A stretch of DNA of 64,000 nucleotides. Origin: Chaetomium olivaceum. Taxonomy: Eukaryota; Ascomycota; Sordariomycetes; Sordariales; Chaetomiaceae. The stretch's first letter is position 1, and each line of letters starts with the position of its first letter. The stretch spans positions 1,116,001-1,180,000 of the forward strand of contig JAYWVB010000005.1 in NCBI GenBank assembly GCA_039881045.1, in the 5' to 3' direction. Made by a program: the position numbers and the translations under genes. Below, piece by piece: positions 1 to 9,730 of the stretch. The notes below the pieces were generated by a model. That model worked only from the letters and a program-made list of their open reading frames with translations, did no database searches and had not been told where the DNA came from.

Positions 1-590
1 AGCGCCAGCTCGCGGGTGGGAGTGACAACGATGACGCCAGTGCCGTTGCGTGGTTTGAACCGGAGGGAGTTGAGCATTTCGATGGCGGGGATGAGGAAGG
101 CAAGTGTCTTTCCGGACCCTGTCTTGGCCGCCCCCAGCACATCCTTACCCGCGAGGAGTGGCGGGATGCCTCGCCGTTGAATCTCGGTCATTTTTGTAAA
201 TCCCATTTCGTTGATTGACTTCATGGTCTTGTCGGAGAGATTGAGTTCAGAGAACGCCTGGGCGTCCGTCGACACCGAGGGGCCAAGCAAGGAGCCATTG
301 CCCTGAATGGCGCCGTCCAATTCCGCTGGCTCGTCTTGTCTCTCGGGAGCGTTCGCATCTCCTTCGGCCTCCTCTTCCTCCGAGTCGTCCTGCGCGGGTG
401 CTACAACTTCCGCCTCGGGCTCCTGGTTCTCGATCTCGGGATCGCTGCTGTTGTCGCGCTCGGCCTCGCTGTCTTCTGGGGTCGGTGCTCTCTTCACTTT
501 CTTGGTCTTTGAGGAGGCAGCGGCAGTCCGCTCGGGCTTGGAGCCCTTGCTATCCTTGAATTTCCTCTTTTTGCTGAGATCGGAAGCCAT
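1..590 (-). CDS. HAS1: ATP-dependent RNA helicase HAS1, N-terminal part (runs off the window)
   Basis: DEAD-box RNA helicase; the family member HAS1 works in the nucleolus on 40S and 60S ribosome precursors. The visible 196 residues open with a charged, low-complexity tail (KKRKFKDSKG, then acidic stretches rich in E, D and P), followed by a Q-motif region (MGFTKMTEIQRRGIPPLL), the Walker A motif AAKTGSGKT and motif Ia PTRELA at the window edge. AAKTGSGKT rather than the commoner AATGSGKT is characteristic of the HAS1 group. The start is the first ATG of the frame (588-590 on the minus strand) and no intron is seen in this part. The DEAD box and helicase C domain lie outside the window. Assignment to HAS1 rather than a neighbouring DEAD-box family rests on the Q-motif and Walker A wording. 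Confidence 0.88.
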   Translation of the reverse strand, partial: MASDLSKKRKFKDSKGSKPERTAAASSKTKKVKRAPTPEDSEAERDNSSDPEIENQEPEAEVVAPAQDDSEEEEAEGDANAPERQDEPAELDGAIQGNGSLLGPSVSTDAQAFSELNLSDKTMKSINEMGFTKMTEIQRRGIPPLLAGKDVLGAAKTGSGKTLAFLIPAIEMLNSLRFKPRNGTGVIVVTPTRELA

Positions 591-2310
591 CTTGGTGGTG
601 GTGCAGGATGGTCTGGAGTGCAGCGTGCTTTGCACCGGTTTTTTTTTCCAGCGCTGCGCTTATCGGGCTGCTGATAGTGGGAACGCCCGATTGTCCCGTC
701 TTGGCGGGCGAACCTCGAACTCGAAGGACGGCCACCTCCTGACGAGCTAACGGCCAAATGTTTTGCCAGTTTCCGGCGGGGTCAAGAACTGGAGATTTAT
801 TACATAAGCCCCCGTACCGTCCAGTTGCCTTGGCACGCATCCACCAACCTGGTTCAGAAGCTGGGGTTGCTGGGGTCAATCGATTTGCTCACCCCCAAGC
901 GGCATCTTGAGTCGGAAACCAAAATCCCCGAGCCACTCCGACCTCGCTGACCCGGGCGTCTCGACACAGTCACATCAGCTGCAGCGACTTCATTAATTGG
1001 ACATCTTTAAAACCACGCGGGTTGCACCGCTCGCGCCCCAATCCCTTCGCCAAACGCGGAAACTCCTACCTTCTCGAATCGGTACCGTCGAGGCGTCAAC
1101 CCCAAAGTTTAGTGTCACGCCCACCATGTCATCGTGGTGAGGAAGCCTCGCGGGGGTCCTTCAAACCCTGGGCCCGGACTCCAAATCAATTTCCTGCCGT
1201 CCCAGTCGCCTCCGCCAAGTGGTCAGCCCAGTTGCTTTTGGGCAGTTCCTTCGTGCTCAACACGGTGGTTCCCCTCCTTCAAGGTGGTACCAAGGCAACG
1301 CATCAGCCCTCCCCTCTTGCCGAATGGCCTATCCGCCTCGACCCCCAGAGCTGGGTTCGGCTCCGCGCTCGCTTCTTACCGGACCTGGGGCAGATGCTCA
1401 ACTGCTGCTGATCCCTCTGTTGGTGCACCGGGAACCACCCACGCCCACTGCATTGCTTCGATTGACGGCCCCGGTTCAATTTGGCCGTGGTTTAAAAATA
1501 GCCGCTCGTCAATTTGACTGCGTTGCCCTGTCGTTTCGGAATATCGCTGTTCACAGGCTGCCGTGATTGAAGGGATGGTTGGTATTTTGGTTTGGTCACC
1601 ATGTGATGATTGAACGACGGCTAACTTCCGGGGCTCGAGCACCGCATAGTGTCCGTGGGTGAGACGGGTGTCTCCCAGAACTTTGGTACCCAGTATACGA
1701 ACTACTAGGTTGTGCTTGGGTCGGTGGCTGAGAGTGTTCGAGGGGGATCTTTCGATGTGCCGACTACCCCTGTTTGCATCCCATCCTGTCCCTCCCCCCA
1801 AAGTCTTGGACCGGACAACCCGGCATGACTTGTTCCCTTCGCTCTGCATTCTGGTGGTATCCTTCTGAGGCACAGACACGGCCTAGCCCGAGCCATGTAG
1901 CATCGCCGTTGTCACGAGCTGCTCTTCATTGGTGAGGTTCGGATGGCAAGGCAACATGACTTTGCATGCCAGGGTTGTGGGACGAGGTCGTCCAAGCTGA
2001 CCTTCATTTATTTCTTGATCAATTCCGAAGCCCTGGCTCAGCCGGCAATCTCGACGTCACTGCCGTCCGTGAAAGGATGAGGCAGAGTCAAAGGCCCTTG
2101 CGCGTGGCACTCTATGGCCGTGGCCTGGCTGGACATCAGGATGGTGGCCAAAGGGAGAAGGTGCGGGAGGAAGCGACAAGGAAAGGCATATAAGGCCGCC
2201 CGCCGTCCTTTCCTGAGTCTCGATCAACGGAAGCATCCTCAAGCCTCCCGGTTCTACACTCAGTCAGCCAACGTCCTGTTGAGATTGCTCCTCAGCCACA
2301 ACAACTCACC
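591..2310. other. intergenic region, divergent promoters
   Basis: No supportable gene. Overlapping open frames on both strands lack protein-like composition and splice structure. It should hold the 5' region of the helicase gene on the left and of the small secreted protein on the right. Confidence 0.5.
2189..2194 (+). promoter_or_regulatory. TATA-like box of the small secreted protein gene
   Basis: TATAAG lies about 117 bp before the ATG at 2311 and is followed by a CT-rich leader, a usual arrangement for strongly expressed secreted-protein genes of filamentous fungi. Position and sequence are the only evidence. Confidence 0.4.
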
Positions 2311-2945
2311 ATGAAGTTCATTCTCGCCCTCACTTCCTTCTTGGGAGCTGCCGTGGCCTTCGAGTCCTCCGGCTCTCAGGAACGTACAGCACGTCTGCAA
2401 AACCGGGCCCCAAGGCCCGTGAAGCTCGCAAGCGTGGAGGTGCGAACTCTCGAATACAGAACCTCGATCGGCTCCCCCACCGAACAACGCTCCAAGGCCC
2501 TGCTCACGAGAGTGCCGGGCTTGCAACGGCGCGGCGTCCCCCAAGCAAGTGATTTCTTCGAGTGCACAAATCCTGTAAGAAATTCGGCCTTTCCCAGCTC
2601 CACAAACATCCATCCCTGGCCTAGACTGATCTTTGCCAGAACCCGAGCCCCGCCACCGCCGACTGCAAGGTCATTATCGACCAAATCCGATCGACTGACG
2701 ACGAGTTCATCATTGCGGCAAACTCGTGTCTCGTCTACTCTTTTGGGACGTGCCAGGGCTTCTTCTGTTCCCTCTGCGAGACCCTCAGCACCACAACCAC
2801 CTTCATTGGCGGCCAGCTCGATACGGTCGATGCGCTGTGTGTCGAGAATGGCCAGGCTGGCACGATCGTGGGTGAGGATGCGCCGCAGTGGGATGCTGGC
2901 TTCACCTACGCGGGAGAAGGCTTGCCAACATTTGATGTGTGCTGA
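2311..2945 (+). CDS. small secreted cysteine-containing protein
   Basis: Predicted 189-residue secreted protein made by joining 2311-2574 and 2640-2945; the intron 2575-2639 starts GTAAG and ends CCAG, and both parts stay in frame. The N-terminus MKFILALTSFLGAAVAF is a clear signal peptide. A basic pro-like region ends near LQRRGV, a possible Kex2 site. The mature part follows with DCKVIIDQIRS and a cysteine cluster (SFGTCQGFFCSLCETLS), ending in FDVC. The paired Cys spacing recalls small secreted fungal proteins of the Ecp2-like type, but I cannot place it in a named family. It stands alone between two housekeeping genes. Without the intron the frame runs on into low-quality sequence, which supports splicing. 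Confidence 0.75.
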
Positions 2946-4664
2946 GAATATGTGTTGGAGGACGGCCCCCTTCGTGAGAATTTCTAGGTGCGCTTGGCCC
3001 GTTGCTTGGTCTTTGAAGGTTGTCAGTTTCGCTGGGTCGTTTTGGATTGCATGGAAAGCAGCGGCCGTGATGACCAGGCATGTAGCTTTGAAGTTGAATC
3101 AGAAACCGGGGATGGTAGTTGTTGCATTGCATCATAAGAGCCTCACCTTCGCGTACCCTTCAGGCTGATATCGCCATATTAATCTTTATCACCGTCACTA
3201 TCAGGGGCTCTCCGCAACCGAGAGCGCCCGCCCCACAGTTGCCCATCCCGAGTACAGACAGGAGGATGGGTATGAAACTATCATACCGCTCTGGCTAGCA
3301 CAGAGAAAGCGAGTTGTTGAGCGTTGGCTGTTTTTTTTTTTTCTTTCCCCCCATTCCTTTGTTTTGCCCCTGAAAGGTTTGAACTCGGTGTAGAGAGAAC
3401 TCCCACCATCTTCAACAAAACCCCACTGGTAAGGCTCGATGGGGTTGCTCCAGGCCCACGGAGACCCCAGCAACAGCCAAGAATTGGAACCTTTCGCATT
3501 TCCTACCCCTTGGCTTAAGAAGCAGTCACACGTCATTGCGTTCCTAGCTGATCTCGGAGACGTAAATCTCTCCACAGCATGTGTAACCTGCAGCAACTGG
3601 CGATGAGGTAAAATGGTTGCGTATTCTCAGGTCCCAAGATAGGCAATGGCTTGATCCCATCGGATTGCCAGAGAAGGTTTCCCGGGGTTTCACCCCACTG
3701 TTTAAACAGAAGAAACAATGGGTTACGTGAGATCCGGCACTTTTACCCAGGGGCAGCGCACACTCTGCCGGTCACCTGAACCCAAAGCCAGCTTGGCACT
3801 TGCCGAGAGCGAGACTGCCGAAACGTGATCTATTGTGTGTTCCCGACGGCTAGCAGTTCGACCGCCTCCCGATTCCAGCCGACCGGGTGCACGGCCCAAG
3901 TATCATCTCGACACTTCCAGGTAGGCTGCGTTGCTCCTCCCTGACGCATTCTTTCGTTTTCAGGAGAAACTCCGAGCCATATGTGCCAGACTGGCGAAGG
4001 GGAAGCATTCGAGATGGCGGTCTGGGGATATTTGGAGAGAAAAACCATCACATCACGGGTACTCAATCCCAGCCTGCAAGGCCCCGCTTTTGTCTGCTTT
4101 TCGGGTACGTTCGGAGGGAGAGCGGCCTGTTGGCCAGGCTTGAGCCAGGCGGCGCTGAAAAGGTGGGACTTAGTGCCAAGGGACCAGGGTGCCGCCCGCT
4201 GGCCCGCCGAGATCCCGCCCTGGGCTTCCCGATGCGATTGATGAAGCTCGCCAGGGCTTCGTGCAACTTTACTCGCCAGGATTCTCTTTTCTTGTGTATC
4301 GCTTCTGTCATTCCTCGAACCATTCCGCTATTTGCTCCCAAGCTCTTTTCCGCGACAGCAACGTACTTTATCGTCCCGACTACACAGTACACCTTGCTGC
4401 GTCGATCAAGACAGCAGCCCAAGGTGGCGTCGCAGCCCGGGGCAGCTCCCCTCCCAACCCACCATCGTCACTGTTCCAGTACGTCCGACCCGCACACAGC
4501 GCCCCACGAAGCGCTCACGCGATCAACCACTGCGAGCTCTCCACGCCTACCACGCCGACTCTCTGCTGTCCCTCAATCTCAATCAAGTTGCTACATGTCT
4601 CGACCATCTATTCCGTCCTCGTCCGCTTCCAGAACGCTGCTACAACGTCTATCACGCAGCAGAG
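2946..4664. other. intergenic region
   Basis: About 1.7 kb with no supportable gene. It holds the 3' end of the secreted protein gene and a long upstream region of the PFK2/FBPase gene, with CT-rich stretches from about 4480 to 4660 that look like a 5' leader. Open frames here are shadows without splice or family support. Confidence 0.45.
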
Positions 4665-6246
4665 ATGGCTCCAAAGATTAACGGCCTCGGCATTATGCCT
4701 GAGGACACGCGAATCTGCGTCGTCATGGTCGGGCTTCCAGCCCGAGGCAAAAGCTACATTGCTCAGAGAGGTGAGGGTTGTCGTTGGCTCACAGGCCCTC
4801 TTAGTTCCGACCACTGACAGTGCTCCTATTTCCAGCCCAGCGATACCTAAAGTGGCTGTCCGTTCCGGCGGCAACCTTCAATGTCGGCAACTATCGCCGC
4901 GAGAATGCCCCCCATCCATCCGCCGACTTCTTCGACACCAATAATGCCGAGGGCGAACGTCAGCGCCGCGCGGCTGCCAATGCTGCCGTGGCAGACATGC
5001 TCAAGTGGTTCAAGAGTGGCGGGGTTGTCGCGATCTTGGATGCCACGAACAGCACCAAAGAGCGGCGGAAATGGGTGCTCGAACGGGTCTCGAGCGAGGG
5101 TATCGAAGTCATCTTTGTCGAGTCAAAGTGTGATGACGAAGAACTAGTCATGGCCAACATCCGCGATGTCAAAACCACCTCTCCGGACTATGTCGGCCAG
5201 GATCCTGAGAAGGCCGCACTCGACTTTCGGGAACGCATCCGCAACTACGAAAAGGTGTACAAGTCGATCAACGACGACAAGGATGAGGACCACTTGACGT
5301 ATCTCAAAATCATGAACGTGGGAAAGAAGGTCTTTATCAACCGCATCCAGGACTACCTACAAAGCCGCGTCGTCTACTTCCTGATGAACCTACACATCCG
5401 CCCACGTTCCGTCTGGCTCTCTCGTGTAAGTACCCGTCGGAATCCACCGGTGGCCCTTTCCCCCCAGACGACGCTGACCTTGTACTCTAGCACGGGGAGT
5501 CAATGTTCAATCTAGACGGCCGTATTGGCGGTGACGCAACACTCTCGCACCGCGGCGAAGAGTACGCCCTGAAACTTCCCGAGTTGGTCCGCGAATCTGT
5601 CGGTGTAAGTGCCCATCAAAAAGTCTTGGCTTCGTGCGCCAAGCCGGATCTCCGACCCCCTGGTCTCGGTGGTTTGGTGTGCCATGTGCCGTCCGCGTGC
5701 ATGACCGCAACTAACAACACACAGAGCGACCGGCCATTGACGGTGTGGACCTCGACACTGAAACGGACCATCGCCACAGCCCGCCACTTGCCGAAACATT
5801 ACAATCAGCTCCAATGGAAGGCGCTCGACGAACTTGACGCCGGAGTGTGCGACGGCATGACGTACCAGGAGATTGCAGACCAGTACCCAGAGGACTTCCA
5901 GGCCCGCGACGAGGACAAGTACAACTACCGCTACCGCGGCGGTGAGAGCTACCGTGACGTGGTGATCCGCCTCGAGCCCATCATCATGGAGCTCGAGCGC
6001 AGCGAGGACATCCTCATCATCTCGCACCAGGCCGTTATCCGCTGCATCTACGCCTACTTTATGCAGAAAACGCAGGAAGACAGCCCCTGGGTGCCCGTGC
6101 CCCTGCACACGCTGATGAAACTGACGCCGCGCGCATACGGCACCGAACTGCAAACCTACCGCGCCAACATCAAGGCCGTCAGCACCTGGCGCGGCAAGGG
6201 CAGCACAGCGAAACACGAGGATCCCGCCCCCGAGGGTGGTATCTAA
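4665..6246 (+). CDS. 6-phosphofructo-2-kinase / fructose-2,6-bisphosphatase
   Basis: Bifunctional cytosolic enzyme that makes and breaks fructose-2,6-bisphosphate, the signal that sets glycolysis against gluconeogenesis. Exons 4665-4770, 4836-5425, 5491-5604 and 5725-6246 join in frame to 443 residues. The kinase half carries the P-loop GLPARGKS (residues 23-30) and FNVGNYRR. The phosphatase half begins with RHGES (R232, H233), the phosphohistidine motif, which is split by intron 2. It continues with the catalytic glutamate in DELDAG (E306), RGGES (341-345) and the second histidine in ISHQA (H371). Because both RHG and the second His are present, the bisphosphatase should be active, unlike the kinase-only paralogues of yeast. 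All three introns have standard GT..AG ends. The start is the ATG that immediately opens the conserved region. Confidence 0.95.
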
Positions 6247-7003
6247 CATTCTAGGCTTAAGTTTGGGTCTGGTCATAGGAAACAGTATGTCGCATTGCTT
6301 TTTCAGCATCCCTAGACTTGTGTGTTTTGTTTTTGGTACGGTCAGGCGTGGAACCATGAAGCGGACTGCATACTTTTAGGATGGTGACGTGGGAAAATCC
6401 CAGCGTTGAAAGCTGGACGATCCTCGGAATGGAGTTTTACGGTTGGGCGCCAGCGTTGGCTTTCAGCCTCGCGCGGGCATTAGGGGCGAAAATGAGGTCT
6501 GGCTACCGTACATAACAGGGAATGAATAGAGGCTGAGCCAGACGGGGAAGGGCTTGGGTTTGGTCATTATCAATGCAGTCACACCGTTGTTACGGAATAG
6601 CTACCTATCAACGCCATCGTGGCTCAGCCATTTTCTACGATTGACTCAAAGGGCCCGAATTACGATCAGTAATATGGTTCCGAGACAATCAGCATGTATA
6701 TCTAACGTGAAGTATTTGTATGGGTAAAAGTAGGAATATAATCGTATCTAAACCAAGCTTGTATGTGAGTCTCTCGGTAAGCCCATGGAAGCACATCAGG
6801 TCACAAGCTATCGTTCCGTATTTTCTGGATGGTCGAACCTTCAGGGCAGTATGGGAGCTAAATGGTACTCCCTTGCTGTTCAAGAACAGGAGGGCGCATT
6901 CCATTTTCATCTGATGGTTGAAACATCCAAACCCCCAACCAACACCCATTTCCCAACCCACAGCAGCAACCCGTGGCCCGGTTCCAGATGGTCTATCACA
7001 CAC
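6247..7003. other. convergent 3' intergenic region
   Basis: Lies between two genes that point toward each other. It is AT-richer than its flanks and no gene is supported. Confidence 0.45.
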
Positions 7004-7456
7004 TCAAAGACTCAGAAATCCAGCAAGCAACAGCCCCCAAATACCCAAGCCCATAATCCCCATCCGACCCACGACCCGACCGGCACCGCTTTCTGAGTCG
7101 GACCCAGATTCAGTCTTCAGCACGCCAGAGTCGTTGTTCTCAGGCCAGCCATTCTCAACGATACACTGCTCAATATTGGTGTCAAATCCGGGCCTGCTGC
7201 TATTATTGATGATGTGGCGGTCGGGGATCTGGCACCACATGTAGCACCCAATGACTAGGTTGACTTCGTTGGGGGCGCAGCACTCGGTCATGTAGCGAGC
7301 TTCGGTGTTCTTGCCCGGCACGATGACGATGGGGATGCGGTAGGGAATCAAGTCGCCAAAGGCGCCCCTGAGGGGGATTGTGCCGTTGGGAAGATACTCG
7401 AGGGTGAGGTTGGGATCTGTAGACATGTCGGCCGGTGTTGTGTTTGATGTGTTCAA
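7004..7456 (-). CDS. small protein with hydrophobic C-terminus, unknown function
   Basis: Open frame of 150 codons without introns. No N-terminal signal peptide is visible. The centre holds a cysteine cluster (ECCAPNEVNLVIGCYMWCQIP) that I recall from small ascomycete proteins of unknown role, and several N-glycosylation-type sites. The tail has SGSDSESGAGR followed by a hydrophobic stretch (GIMGLGIWGLLLAGFLSL) ending at the stop, as in GPI-anchored or tail-anchored proteins. A second start, MSTDPNLT, ten codons in, is equally plausible. A missed upstream exon with a signal peptide would make it a GPI protein; I could not find a convincing one. Function unknown. Confidence 0.55.
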   Translation of the reverse strand: MNTSNTTPADMSTDPNLTLEYLPNGTIPLRGAFGDLIPYRIPIVIVPGKNTEARYMTECCAPNEVNLVIGCYMWCQIPDRHIINNSSRPGFDTNIEQCIVENGWPENNDSGVLKTESGSDSESGAGRVVGRMGIMGLGIWGLLLAGFLSL

Positions 7457-8658
7457 GACGGGACTGCGATTGAAGGTGAACGATCAATACTGAAGGTTCC
7501 TGTTGGTTCTCAGGCTTGTGAAGTTCGAGCAACATGTTCAACAGAAATGGAAAGATGAGTATTTATACAAGAGCAACTGTTGATGTCTGACAAATAAGCG
7601 AGCTCACATTCGAGGCGGTGCATCCAAAAACCATAACCTCGAAACAAACTCCCATCTTTGGCATTGTTACACCACGATAAGTTACCTATGAAGTGGTTCC
7701 TTCTTTGAATTATCACGGCGGCGAGCGACACCCTTCCGAGACCATTTACCCGCCTTGGTCCACGCACAGCCCCATTCGCTTGGTTTTCGAGTGCCCAACG
7801 TCAACCGGTTGGGCATACATAGACTGCTCTAGCCGATATCTGTCGTTTGGCCCTCAACAAAGGATGCGATGTTGCGGGCGTATTTTGGGTCGGAAAATAG
7901 CCTGACCGCCTCGACAAGCTTGGTCCAGAAAACCGAGGTATTCCTGCACGCATGCTATCTTAACGGTCGTTTGAACTTCAGCGATGGAATCATGGGTTTG
8001 GTGTCAGGCAGGGACGTAGTCAGACGATGTCAACATTACAGTCTACGCGGGTGACGGCAAGGTCCCCCGCTCTATCGATGGTTATGAGACGGGGCTCGGC
8101 AATGACTAGGACTTCTATAGATGTTATTACTCGTCATGGGTGCACGCAACACCGCTCATTTGGTCAGGTATCATGGGGCAGTGCAAATCAGACGTGACCA
8201 GCTGCGGGAACGTGTGGACGGGACGCATTCGGATCGGCCTGGCTTCGACGGTTCAAGCAACAATTGACTCAAAGAAGCCACGAGACTCTGAACCTGGCCT
8301 TTCAACTATCGGCGGCCTCAGAACTTAGGTCAGAGTCGTAGATCTCTCCCTGTATGTACAGTATGTACCTTTGGAGCACGTTTTTCAGCCAAAGCTTCAA
8401 CCGCAGAGCCTCCAGTTTCAATGTTACTTCCCCACTCCACTCTCTCATTGCGCGAAACTTTTCGCTTTGGTGTTTAGAACCGTTGCGGATTTCGTCTTGC
8501 GTGCATTGGATGAGGTGAAGTCAAACCGCCGAAGTGCCGAGGTGGTGGTTTCGGTTCCGCATTAAATTCGCACACCGGCCCGCACAATAACAAACCCCGG
8601 GCCCGGTCCTCGATCCGACCAAAGGCCGCCGGCTGGCTTGGGAGCAGCTTAACACCAC

Positions 8659-8708
8659 GCAATTTTTTTTTAAAAAAAAAATAAAAAAAATATTAAAAAA
8701 TAATAATA
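8659..8708. repeat. A/T homopolymer tract
   Basis: Almost pure A and T: a T run, an A run, then A-rich imperfect repeats. It sits directly before the 193-bp duplication. Such tracts are nucleosome-poor and prone to slippage. Confidence 0.8.
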
Positions 8709-9050
8709 CGTTGATTCTGATCGATTCTACTGCATTTGAATCGCAAGATTCAACGCGTTTGAACGACTCCACTGCAGTGGTTTCAAATCGCGTTCAATTG
8801 AGCAGATGGCTTTACCCATTTGACACGACTTGCACTGCACCCACTGCAGCCATTGCCTTCCGACTGCCAGACACCCGAGCTAGCTCAAGACTGCAGAATT
8901 ACGTTGATTTTGAACAATTCCACTGCATTCAAATCGCCAGATTAAACGCGTTTGAACGGCCCAATGCAGTAGGTTTCAAATTGCGTTCAATTGACCAGAT
9001 GGCTTACCCATTTTGACAGGGCGACTTGCACCCACTGCACCCACTGCACC
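8709..9050. repeat. 193-bp tandem duplication, two diverged copies
   Basis: Copy A begins at 8709 and copy B at 8902, both with CGTTGATT. Both then read in parallel through CACTGCA, ACGCGTTTGAACG, GGTTTCAAAT, GCGTTCAATTGA and CAGATGGCTT, and both end in a run of CACTGCAC-CCACTGCA units. The match is interrupted by many substitutions and a few single-base gaps, so the duplication is old. The internal elements TTTGAA / TTTCAAA are inverted relative to one another, so each unit could also fold back. Confidence 0.8.
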
Positions 9051-9730
9051 CTCACTCCGCCCGTCGTCCTTGGACACCCCGGCACCTGCAATATCGTCAG
9101 GCAGGCCAGCGCAAGGTGAAAGAGGATCTCGCGCATCAGTTCCTGTATTTTTTTGACTGCTCCGGCGGGCGGTCGCCTCCGTCGGTGGTGCCAAGATGTT
9201 TGGGTTGCCGCTGCGCGACCCCTGCACCAAGAAATGACTGGCTGTCGAGAGCCGGGCGCTTCGGCGGTTTGAACAACAAGCGCTTCGCTGGGGAACTGGA
9301 GGCACGAGGATGGGCAATGTATTGGCTTTGAGCGCGAGAAACAAAGAAAGGCCTTGTCGAGAATCTATCTTTACATCCGCCCATTGTTACAGTTGCCGTC
9401 ATGCGGCCTGCTGCTGGCATCGTCCCTTTTATTGGGGCCATGCGCCCGCTTCATTGTTGTACTATTGTTCCTCGCCTCCGCTATTGTTCTGCCACTTCAC
9501 CTCCCTCTCATCTTCCTCTTCTTCCATTGTCACACTTAGAGTCATGCATCGATAGGCGTATGGGTCATTTCTGTGCTTGAGTCAAGATTTCGTTTTCCTT
9601 CGTTTCTATTTTTTTCCTGCATCACGTAGCTGGTCTACCTCAACACCAACGCATTTCCTAATTCGGTAATCCACCACCCTCATCAAGACACCAACATACT
9701 CCATTCGCCCTTTCCGCGGTCAGCCGCATC

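Larger units (their letters stand above)
7457..9730. other. long intergenic region upstream of PRM1
   Basis: About 2.3 kb without a supportable gene. It contains an A/T-only tract at about 8659-8705 and the 193-bp duplication described separately. From about 9400 to 9730 the sequence is CT-rich, as expected for the PRM1 leader. Confidence 0.5.

Noticed and set aside
1022..1879. Several overlapping open frames of 115-167 codons upstream of the secreted protein gene
   Set aside because: All lack recognisable motifs, overlap each other in different frames and have compositions expected from reading GC-rich non-coding DNA.
3201..3596. Minus-strand open frame of 131 codons downstream of the secreted protein gene
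   Set aside because: No motif, no splice logic, and it includes a homopolymer (T run) read as poly-Lys.
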